This document shows positions 18,201 to 25,722 of a stretch of DNA of 64,000 bases, in pieces. Every line of letters begins with the position of its first letter. The first letter of the stretch is position 1. This DNA is from Flavobacterium collinsii (GTDB taxonomy: Bacteria; Bacteroidota; Bacteroidia; Flavobacteriales; Flavobacteriaceae): positions 1 to 64,000 of the forward strand of contig NZ_CADCST010000083.1 in NCBI RefSeq assembly GCF_902804485.1, in the 5' to 3' direction. The position numbers and the translations under genes were made by a program. The notes beneath the pieces are model-generated. The model saw only the letters and a program-made list of their open reading frames with translations, was not told the origin of the DNA and ran no database searches.

Positions 18201-18240
18201 CCTGCAAGGTCTTTTTCAGACCTTGTAGGTTTAATTTTTA
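18201..18240 (+). terminator. Rho-independent terminator after susD
   Basis: CCTGCAAGGTCT (18201-18212) pairs with AGACCTTGTAGG (18218-18229), with one G-U, around a 5-nt loop; TTTAATTTTTA follows. It marks the end of the susCD message, so the GH63 gene probably has its own promoter or relies on read-through. Confidence 0.8.
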
Positions 18241-18266
18241 TATCCAGAAACCTCACATATTAAAAA

Positions 18267-18293
18267 GATTGAAAGATTGAAAGATTGAAAGAT
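18267..18293 (+). repeat. Short tandem repeat (GATTGAAA x3)
   Basis: Three exact copies of GATTGAAA followed by a partial copy, in the 255-bp gap between susD and the GH63 gene. Such octamers can expand or contract. The repeat lies about 110 bp before the GH63 start, where it could alter spacing in an upstream region. Confidence 0.6.
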
Positions 18294-18399
18294 AAAAAAG
18301 ATTAAAAAAAATCCACTAAATCTAACGCATAGCACTTAAGTTAAAGAAAGATTTATTACATTATCTAACTAAAAAACACACCAAAAAAAACAAAATAAC

Positions 18400-20406
18400 A
18401 TGAACAAAAAGGAAATACTTTTTATTCTTGCGTCCTTTTTTATAGTACAATCCGGTTGGACACAAAAGAGCTATCCAAACTTAGAATCGGGCAAAAACAG
18501 TCTGAACTATAAAGGAAACCCAATCAATGCCACAGACCGAAAATCACTGGCATTCTCAGACAAAGGGGCATGGTTCGCATTTGGATTTTTAGAGCCCTCA
18601 GCAGTTCAGGGGGGATTCTCGGGACCATTTTTAATGACAGAACAAAACGGTGTTTGGTTAAGTCCTTCGTTTGTTTCGTTGCAGCTTCAGGATGAAAACA
18701 AAAAAGAGGTTATCCAGTGGAAAAATGCTTTGGTTAGTCAAAACAGCTACAACAGCCATCTGGAGCAAGAGTTTAAAAATGATAAACTAACGGTAAAACA
18801 GCAGTTGGTTTATTTATCGGGACATTCAGCTTTACAAAAAACAAGCATTACCAATACATCAGGAAAAGCGATAACACTTTTTCCTTCGTACAGTTCGACA
18901 CTTTTTTTAAATGATTTACAATTGTCTAAAGAAGGCAAAATGTTAAAAATTGTTTCTACAAAAAGTACTGCAACAGGTTATATTCAGTTTTTGAATAGTA
19001 CTCCCGAAATTGAGATCACCAAAGAGGGGTACAATACCCAAACAGAGAAACTGGTATTAAAACCAAATGAAACCAAAGAAATAGTCGTTTCACAAACCTT
19101 TATTTTTCCGCAATACTCCTGGAAAAGTGAGAACGAAAACATTGCCAAAACAGTATTTACTACACTGCTGAACAACACACAAAAAGAAAAAGAAAATCAA
19201 TTAACGCAATTAATTACCAGAAAGAAAAATATTTACAAAGACGTCGTTTACTCAGATCTGGTAGCTAAACTGGCATTGACTTTACAAAACAATACGCGAA
19301 TTGCGGCCGAAGGTTTAAAACACGGAGGTCTCTTTCCTAGTTACAATTACGAGTGGTTTCATGGTTTTTGGGCGTGGGACAGCTGGAAACATGCGGTTGC
19401 AGTAGCCAATTACAATCCAGAACTGGCGAAAGATCAAATGCGCGCTTTGTTTGATTATCAGGAACCGAATGGGTTTATTCCGGATTGTATTTACAGAAAC
19501 AATTTTCTTGAAGAAAACAACTACCGAAACACCAAAGCACCGCTTGCGGCTTGGGCAATCTGGAAAATTTATGAAAAAACAAAAGATGTTAATTTTATAA
19601 AAGAGTTCTATCCGAAGTTAAAGTTATACCACAACTGGTGGTACAAAGACAGAGACCACGATCAGGACGGTTTATGCGAATTTGGCTCTACCGACGGAAC
19701 TGTGATTGCAGCAAAATGGGAAAGCGGAATGGACAATGCCGTTCGTTTTGATGATAGCAAAATCCTTAAAAATGGAGAGAAAGCATATTCCTTAGATCAG
19801 GAAAGTGTTGATTTAAACTCTTTTTTATATGCCGAAAAGAACTATCTGCAGAAGATGGCAGAAGTTTTAAAACTAACAGAAGAAGCAAAGAAATGGAAAG
19901 AAGAAAGTACTGCTTTGAAAGTTAAAATTCAAAATCAGTTTTGGGATGCTGCGACGGGTTGGTTTTACGACACGACCATCGACGGTAAAACACTGGTAAA
20001 AGCAATGGGTTGTGAAGGATACTTGCCTATTTGGGCAGAAGTCGCTACCGCGGAGCAAGTTCAGTTGGCGAAAAAGAATATGATGGATACCGCCAGCTTG
20101 AACACCTTTGTTCCGTTGCCGACACTGGCAGCCAATCATCCGAAGTTTAAACCAAATAATGGGTACTGGAGAGGACCGGTTTGGCTTGATCAAAGTTATT
20201 TTGGGATAAACGGACTGGAAAAATACGGATACACAAAGGAAGCAAACGAACTGGCCCACAAACTGATTTATAACGCAGAAGGAGTTTTGGACAAAGGAAC
20301 TTCTATCAGAGAGAATTATCAGCCAATTACAGGAAAAGGACTAGAAGCTTACAATTTTAGCTGGTCGGCTTCCCATTATTTAATGCTTCTTTTAGAAGAT
20401 AAATAG
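18400..20406 (+). CDS. GH63-family alpha-glucosidase, exported
   Basis: 668 residues with a signal peptide (ILFILASFFIVQSGWTQ), so periplasmic or surface. The C-terminal (alpha/alpha)6 barrel carries GH63 motifs: WFHGFWAWDSWKHAVA at ~325, an acid-like Asp in WESGMDNAVRFD (D445), GYWRGPVWLDQSYFGING at ~590, and a base-like Glu in IRENYQPITG (E638). GH63 enzymes are inverting alpha-glucosidases. The E. coli member YgjK acts on Glc-alpha-1,2-Gal-type linkages, the same linkage that ends the collagen disaccharide on hydroxylysine. With a GH42 gene next and hydroxylysine enzymes on both sides, removal of the outer glucose from Glc-Gal-hydroxylysine is the natural proposal. A trehalase-like activity is the main alternative. 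Confidence 0.75.
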   Translation: MNKKEILFILASFFIVQSGWTQKSYPNLESGKNSLNYKGNPINATDRKSLAFSDKGAWFAFGFLEPSAVQGGFSGPFLMTEQNGVWLSPSFVSLQLQDENKKEVIQWKNALVSQNSYNSHLEQEFKNDKLTVKQQLVYLSGHSALQKTSITNTSGKAITLFPSYSSTLFLNDLQLSKEGKMLKIVSTKSTATGYIQFLNSTPEIEITKEGYNTQTEKLVLKPNETKEIVVSQTFIFPQYSWKSENENIAKTVFTTLLNNTQKEKENQLTQLITRKKNIYKDVVYSDLVAKLALTLQNNTRIAAEGLKHGGLFPSYNYEWFHGFWAWDSWKHAVAVANYNPELAKDQMRALFDYQEPNGFIPDCIYRNNFLEENNYRNTKAPLAAWAIWKIYEKTKDVNFIKEFYPKLKLYHNWWYKDRDHDQDGLCEFGSTDGTVIAAKWESGMDNAVRFDDSKILKNGEKAYSLDQESVDLNSFLYAEKNYLQKMAEVLKLTEEAKKWKEESTALKVKIQNQFWDAATGWFYDTTIDGKTLVKAMGCEGYLPIWAEVATAEQVQLAKKNMMDTASLNTFVPLPTLAANHPKFKPNNGYWRGPVWLDQSYFGINGLEKYGYTKEANELAHKLIYNAEGVLDKGTSIRENYQPITGKGLEAYNFSWSASHYLMLLLEDK

Positions 20407-20431
20407 TTAAATAAGCTGTTGTGTATAAAAT

Positions 20432-20570
20432 TTTAACACATAGAGACATAGATTATATAGGCACAAAAAAGACGTTTCAGTTAGCATTAATGTACAGAGC
20501 TACGTGTGAAGAAATGTGTTTCTTATTGTATTCTCTTTTTCAAGAAAAAATCTATGTCTCTATGTGTTTA
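20432..20570. repeat. ~139-bp terminal-inverted-repeat element, copy 2
   Basis: Left end TTTAACACATAGAGACATAG and right end CTATGTCTCTATGTGTTTAA form a near-perfect inverted pair. The interior matches copy 3 in the same orientation and copy 1 in the opposite one. It fills the gap between the GH63 and GH42 genes. Confidence 0.75.
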
Positions 20571-20647
20571 ATTAAACTTTTATAAATTACCAACAGCGAG
20601 TTAAGAATAACTATCTAAATTTGATTAACACAACAACAGTACAAAGT

Positions 20648-22783
20648 ATGTTCAACCAAAAAATAGCATTCACAAAAATAGTAGCAACAGGGCTACTTAT
20701 TGCAAATAGCCATTCGGCACCTGTTTTTGCTCAAACAAAAAAAACTACAGCTACAGAAAAAAAAGATCCACAGCGTTTTTTCTCAAAGCCTGATTTAATG
20801 CAGATCGGGGTTTATTATTATCCGGAGCAATGGCCAAGAGAGCAATGGGAACGTGATTTAAAAAACATTAAAAAACTAGGATTCGAGTTTACGCATTTTG
20901 CAGAATTTGCCTGGACATATATGGAACCTGAAGAAGGAAAGTACGATTTCAAATGGCTCGATGATGCTCTTGCAATCGCAGAGAAAGAAGGTTTAAAAGT
21001 TATTCTTTGTACGCCAACCCCAACTCCGCCGGCATGGATGGGGGAAAAATATCCTGAGATTTATCTGGTCGATGCAAGCGGACGCCGCAGAGAACATGGT
21101 AACAGGGCCAATCAATCGGTATCAAATGAAAAATACAGAGCCTTTGTAGAGAAAATGGTTACTGAACTTGGAAAGAGATATGGGAAGAATAAAAACATTA
21201 TGGGTTGGCAAGTGGATAACGAGCCGGGAGCCCCGGACGATTTTAGTCCTTCTGCTCAAAAAGGATTTCAGAAATGGCTGAAAGCCAAATATGGTACGAT
21301 TGAGAAGTTAAATGCCGAATGGCTGGGAAGTTTTTGGAGCATTCGCTATAACAATTTCGAACAAATTGCGATTCCAAATGCCGAAATCTATTTTGAAGAT
21401 AAACTAAGTCCGCATGCTATATTAGATTTCAAGAGATTTACAGCAGATTCTCAAGCGGAATATTTGAATTTACAGGCCGAAACACTTCGAAAATATGTTG
21501 ATCCAAAACAATGGATTACGACTAATTACACCAATGTAGTGTATGGAGCGGATCCGAGAAGAACTGATAAAATGGATTTTGCTACCTATACCATGTATCC
21601 GGTAAGCGGAAGAAACCAATTGGGTGGTCAGAACTTTAGAATGGGACATCCAAACAAAATATCAGAAGCCAATGATTATTACAGATCCATAAACGGGGTT
21701 ACCGGTGTTATGGAAATGCAGCCGGGACAAGTAAATTGGGCAAGTATAAATCCGCAATTGCTTCCGGGAACGGTTCATATGTGGATCTCGCAAGCTTTCG
21801 GAGGAGGTTGCTCGTTTACTTGTACGTACCGATACAGACATCCGCTAGGAAGCAGCGAAATGTACCACGACGGAATTGTAGGTACCGATGGTGTAACCCT
21901 GACAACAGGAGGAAAAGAGTTTGTACAATCTATCGAAGACATGAAACTGCTTCGAAAAGAATACAATCCAAAAGCAGTACTTCCAGCGGATCTTGCCAAA
22001 AGAAAAACAGGTTTTTTATGGAGTCATGAGAATCTTTGGGATTTGGAAAACCAAAAACAAACGGAATTCTGGAGCACGTGGAGACACAGAAATACCTATA
22101 CGTCTGCTGTAAAATCGACCGCTGCGCCAATGGATTTTATCACTGAAGAAGATGATTTCTCTGCTTATCCTTTTATTGTAGCTCCTGCTTATCAGCTTAT
22201 CGATCAGAAATTGGTAGATAAATGGACTAAATATGTAGAAAATGGTGGTAATCTGATCTTGTCCTGCCGAACTGGTCAGAAAGATAAAAACGGACATTTC
22301 TTTGAAGCCAAATGGAGTGCACCGATCGTTCCGCTAATTGGTGCTGATGTAGACTTCTTTGACATGCTTGTAGCAGATGTAAACGGAACCATAAATGCCG
22401 GAAGCAGTACTTATAAATGGAATACCTGGGCAGATGTTTTAGAACCGAAACCGGGAACAGAGGTTCTTGCTACTTATGCCGATCAGTTTTACAAAGGAAA
22501 AGCCGCAGCAATTACCAGAAAATTAGGAAAAGGAACTGTTACTTATATAGGAGCAGAAAGTAAAGACGGAGATTTGGAAAGACAAGTGGTAAGATCGGTT
22601 TACGAACGTGCCAAAGTAACGATTGATGATTTGCCAAAAGGTGTATTTGTAGAATGGAGAGACGGTTTTTATACAGGTGTAAATTATACCAATGAGGCCA
22701 TACAGTTACCAATTCCTCAGGGAAGCAAAATCTTGGTAGGACAAAACCCTTTACAACCGGCTCAGGCTATTATTTGGAAATAA
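20648..22783 (+). CDS. GH42-family beta-galactosidase, exported
   Basis: 711 residues from ATG 20648, which gives a proper signal peptide (IVATGLLIANSHSAPVFAQ); a TTG nine codons upstream is less likely. GH42 hallmarks are GVYYYPEQWPREQWERDL at the N-terminus, the acid/base Glu in WQVDNEPGAP (E192), the nucleophile in GVMEMQPGQVNW (E356) and the HGNRANQSVSN segment. The C-terminal ~250 residues form the trimerisation and beta-sandwich domains (FIVAPAYQLID; GGNLILSCRTG). GH42 hydrolyses terminal beta-galactosides with retention. In this locus the expected substrate is the galactose bound beta to hydroxylysine after the GH63 step. Arabinogalactan or lactose-like substrates cannot be excluded from sequence. 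Confidence 0.85.
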   Translation: MFNQKIAFTKIVATGLLIANSHSAPVFAQTKKTTATEKKDPQRFFSKPDLMQIGVYYYPEQWPREQWERDLKNIKKLGFEFTHFAEFAWTYMEPEEGKYDFKWLDDALAIAEKEGLKVILCTPTPTPPAWMGEKYPEIYLVDASGRRREHGNRANQSVSNEKYRAFVEKMVTELGKRYGKNKNIMGWQVDNEPGAPDDFSPSAQKGFQKWLKAKYGTIEKLNAEWLGSFWSIRYNNFEQIAIPNAEIYFEDKLSPHAILDFKRFTADSQAEYLNLQAETLRKYVDPKQWITTNYTNVVYGADPRRTDKMDFATYTMYPVSGRNQLGGQNFRMGHPNKISEANDYYRSINGVTGVMEMQPGQVNWASINPQLLPGTVHMWISQAFGGGCSFTCTYRYRHPLGSSEMYHDGIVGTDGVTLTTGGKEFVQSIEDMKLLRKEYNPKAVLPADLAKRKTGFLWSHENLWDLENQKQTEFWSTWRHRNTYTSAVKSTAAPMDFITEEDDFSAYPFIVAPAYQLIDQKLVDKWTKYVENGGNLILSCRTGQKDKNGHFFEAKWSAPIVPLIGADVDFFDMLVADVNGTINAGSSTYKWNTWADVLEPKPGTEVLATYADQFYKGKAAAITRKLGKGTVTYIGAESKDGDLERQVVRSVYERAKVTIDDLPKGVFVEWRDGFYTGVNYTNEAIQLPIPQGSKILVGQNPLQPAQAIIWK

Positions 22784-23240
22784 AAGTTAGACACGAATTT
22801 CACGAATGAGCACGAATTTTTTAAATAGTATGCGGATAATAAGTCATGAATTCGTGGTAAAAAAAGGCTTAACAAGAACAACGCAAATAAGTAAAATATA
22901 ATTCGTGCTCATTTGTGGAATTCGTGGCAAAAGAAACACTTTATCAGATTACGCAAACAATGTAATATAATTTGTGAAATTCGAGGCAAAAAAAATAATC
23001 CATTGCATTCGGCTCAGGCGATTATCTGGAAAAAAAGTTCGCCACGAATTTCACGAATGATCACGAATTTTTTAAATAGTATGCGCATAATAATTCGTGA
23101 TTTTGCGGCAAAAAAACGCTTAACAAGACAACGCAAGTAAGTAAGATATAATTCGCGTTAATTTGTGAAATTCGTGGCAAAAGAAACACTTTACCAGATT
23201 ACGCAAACAATGTAATATAATTCGTGGCTAAAAAAAATAA
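22745..23240. repeat. 252-bp tandem unit covering the GH42 3' end and a palindromic element
   Basis: Unit A (22745-22996) starts in the last codons of the GH42 gene and unit B (22997-~23240) repeats it. Each unit contains an inverted-repeat element: left arm (A/C)CACGAATTTCACGAATGA at 22791-22818 and 23042-23069, right arm ATTTGTG.AATTCGTGGC around 22900-22928 and 23150-23178. Each then ends in CAGATTACGCAAACAATG. Unit B ends at the start of the kinase/phospho-lyase gene. The whole 480-bp gap is repeat sequence with no intact gene. Confidence 0.75.
22997..23032 (+). pseudogene. Twelve-codon remnant of a second GH42 gene
   Basis: Twelve codons align in frame with the last twelve of the GH42 gene (NPLHSAQAIIWK against NPLQPAQAIIWK), but the stop codon is missing. 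Of seven base differences, six are at third codon positions. That is the pattern of two coding copies diverging under selection, not of a random non-coding duplicate. Confidence 0.5.
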
Positions 23241-23265
23241 ACAAAAACAATTTAATATAGTAACA

Positions 23266-25563
23266 ATGATTTTTTCAGAAGCAACTATTCAGGATTTAGT
23301 AAAAGAACATTACGGATTAATCGTTACCGTAAAAGCATTAAATGGATATGACGAACTGAACTTTCTTTTATCGAATGAGAAGAATGAAAAGTACATTCTA
23401 AAAGTATCAAACGAAAGTCATCCGTTTCCTTTTTTAGAAGCGCAGATTAATATTATCCAACATCTTAAAAAGAGTAGTATTTCAAATTGTTTTCAGCATT
23501 TCAGCATCAACAAACACGGGGAGGAGCTGACCAAAATCGTTAGTAATTCGTATACCTATTATATCAGAATCTTAAACTTTTTAGAGGGGGTTTTTTGGGT
23601 TGATGAGAAAGCCAAAACAAGTGAATTGCAATATGATTTGGGAAGTTTTTTAGGTAAGATGGATCATGCCTTACAGGATTTCTCACATCCCGCCATGCAC
23701 CGTAATTACACCTGGGATATAAGTCATGCGAGTGAAGCCGGAGATAATTTAAAGCACATATTAAATCACGAAAAAAGACGTATTGCAGGTTATTTTCTGC
23801 TACAGTTTGATACTGAAGTTTTACCTCAGCTACATCGCCTGCGTCATGCTTACATACATAACGATGCCAACGATTATAATGTATTGGTGCAGGACAATCG
23901 TGTTAGCGGATTAATTGATTTTGGCGATATGGTGTATACTGCTTTAATCAACAATCTGGCTATCGCCTGTACGTATGCTATGCTGGACGAAGAAGATCCT
24001 TTGGCAGTTGCGGCATCGTTAGTAGCGGGATATCATAAATCGTATGCATTAACTGAGCAGGAAGTCGATTTGTTGTATTATCTGATTGCAGGAAGACTTT
24101 GTATCAGTGTAACACAATCGGCTTATAATGCTTCATTAGACAGCAATAACGAACACCATTTTATTACCGAAAAACCGGCTTGGGATCTGTTGTTTAAATT
24201 GATACAGATTAACCCAATCAAAGCGCAGGATGCTTTTAGAAAAGCCTGTGGTTTTGATGGAGTAATTACTACCGATGATTACAGTGATTTACTGAAAGTT
24301 CGTAAAAGTAAAATTGGACGAAATCTAAGCATTGGGTATCAGGATAAATTAAAAATAGTAAAAGGAGCTCTGCAATATCTATACGATGATAAAGGAAGAA
24401 CCTTTGTGGATTGTGTTAATAACCCTTCACATGTTGGACATTGTCATCCTGTAGTCGTTCGAAAAATGCAAAAACAAATCGCTACTTTAAATACCAATAC
24501 CCGATATTTAAATGACGCTATAACAGCTTATGCCGAAAAACTAACAGCAACATTACCTTCTAAACTGAGCGTTTGTTATTTTGTTAATTCGGGTAGTGAG
24601 GCAAATGATTTGGCGATTCGTATGAGCCGTCATTTCACCAAACAAAAAGACATTATTGTATTGGATCATGCGTATCACGGAACGTCTACTGTGGCGATGG
24701 AAATGAGTCCCTACAAATTTGATAGTAAAGGCGGGTTTGGTCAGATGTCCTGGATACACAAAGCAATTAATCCCGATTTATACCGCGGCCCTTACAAATA
24801 TGGTGACACTACTGCAGGAGAAAAGTATGCAGCCGATGTACAACGAATTATCGAAGAATTAAAAAAAGAAGACAAAGCTCCGGCTGTATTCATTTGTGAA
24901 ACCTTATTAGGAGTTGGTGGTCAGATTCCGTTACCGGAAAATTATCTAAAAACAGTTTATGACTATGTCAGAGCTGCGGGAGGAGTTTGTATTGCCGATG
25001 AAGTTCAGGTTGGATTTGGAAGAATAGGAGATCACTTTTGGGGCTTTGAACTTCAAGATGTAGTTCCGGACATAGTAGTTTTAGGAAAACCAATTGGTAA
25101 CGGACATCCGTTAGCCGCTGTGATTGTAACTGAAGAAATTGCTGATGCTTTCAATAATGGTATGGAGTACTTTAACACTTTTGGAGGTAATCCCGTATCT
25201 ATGACCACAGGTTTGGCGGTACTGGATGTAATTCAGGAAGAAGAAATGCAGCAACATGCTTTGGAAACAGGGAATCATTTAATGAAAGGTTTAAGGGATT
25301 TAATGGCCAAGTACCCAATTATTAGTGATGTGCGTGGACATGGATTGTTTATTGGTGCCGAAATGGTAAAAGATAAAATCACTATGGAGCCCGCTGTTCC
25401 TGAAATTGATATTGTAGTAGAAAAAATGAAAGCTCAAGGCTATTTATTAAGTACAGATGGACCTTTACACAATGTTTTGAAAATAAAACCACCCATGACA
25501 TTCAACAAACAGAATGCTGATGAAATGGTGAAATTCTTAGATGTCGCTTTAAGCGAATTGTAA
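23266..25563 (+). CDS. Bifunctional hydroxylysine kinase / 5-phosphohydroxylysine phospho-lyase (APH kinase fused to class III aminotransferase fold)
   Basis: 765 residues from ATG 23266; a GTG at 23224 lies in the upstream repeat and is unlikely. Residues ~1-330 are an aminoglycoside-phosphotransferase-like kinase: catalytic loop [13 protein letters not shown] (H198, D200) and metal-binding [11 protein letters not shown] (D218), close to the pattern of hydroxylysine kinase. Residues ~350-765 are a class III PLP enzyme of the AGXT2L type: [50 protein letters not shown], and the PLP Lys in [13 protein letters not shown] (K608). In animals these are separate enzymes: HYKK makes 5-phosphohydroxylysine, and PHYKPL splits it to aminoadipate semialdehyde, ammonia and phosphate. 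An ethanolamine-phosphate specificity is the alternative, but a nearby aminoadipate semialdehyde dehydrogenase argues for hydroxylysine. Confidence 0.75.
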   Translation: MIFSEATIQDLVKEHYGLIVTVKALNGYDELNFLLSNEKNEKYILKVSNESHPFPFLEAQINIIQHLKKSSISNCFQHFSINKHGEELTKIVSNSYTYYIRILNFLEGVFWVDEKAKTSELQYDLGSFLGKMDHALQDFSHPAMHRNYTWDISHASEAGDNLKHILNHEKRRIAGYFLLQFDTEVLPQLHRLRHAYIHNDANDYNVLVQDNRVSGLIDFGDMVYTALINNLAIACTYAMLDEEDPLAVAASLVAGYHKSYALTEQEVDLLYYLIAGRLCISVTQSAYNASLDSNNEHHFITEKPAWDLLFKLIQINPIKAQDAFRKACGFDGVITTDDYSDLLKVRKSKIGRNLSIGYQDKLKIVKGALQYLYDDKGRTFVDCVNNPSHVGHCHPVVVRKMQKQIATLNTNTRYLNDAITAYAEKLTATLPSKLSVCYFVNSGSEANDLAIRMSRHFTKQKDIIVLDHAYHGTSTVAMEMSPYKFDSKGGFGQMSWIHKAINPDLYRGPYKYGDTTAGEKYAADVQRIIEELKKEDKAPAVFICETLLGVGGQIPLPENYLKTVYDYVRAAGGVCIADEVQVGFGRIGDHFWGFELQDVVPDIVVLGKPIGNGHPLAAVIVTEEIADAFNNGMEYFNTFGGNPVSMTTGLAVLDVIQEEEMQQHALETGNHLMKGLRDLMAKYPIISDVRGHGLFIGAEMVKDKITMEPAVPEIDIVVEKMKAQGYLLSTDGPLHNVLKIKPPMTFNKQNADEMVKFLDVALSEL

Positions 25564-25570
25564 AAGAAAA

Positions 25571-25636
25571 TCTCGCAGAGTCGCAAAGGCGCAAAGTTTT
25601 TAGAGAATTTCTTTGTGACTTTGTGTCTTTGCGAGA
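25571..25636. repeat. Hairpin repeat of the CGCAAAG type
   Basis: TCTCGCAGAGTCGCAAAG at 25571-25588 with its extension to 25596 pairs with 25611-25636 (CTTTGTGACTTTGTG then TCTTTGCGAGA) around a 14-nt loop. It starts 8 bp after the stop of the fusion gene. It may act as a processing or termination hairpin, and it resembles the arm near 9925-9960. A second small hairpin (TTTTACCC / GGGTAAAA, 25672-25694) lies just before the next gene. Confidence 0.6.
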
Positions 25637-25722
25637 GAATAATTAACCATGGTTAGCTTAAAAAAAACACTTTTTACCCTTACTTTGGGTAAAAGCAGAA
25701 CTGTACATAATAGAGTATTAAA

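Noticed and set aside
22913..23140. 75-codon ORF across the tandem repeat
   Set aside because: It lies entirely in repeat sequence and contains the decayed GH42 tail; there is no sign of selection on this frame as a whole.
23224..23265. GTG start extending the kinase/phospho-lyase fusion by 14 residues
   Set aside because: The extension is translated repeat DNA, Lys/Asn-rich, and the ATG at 23266 begins a normal kinase N-terminus.
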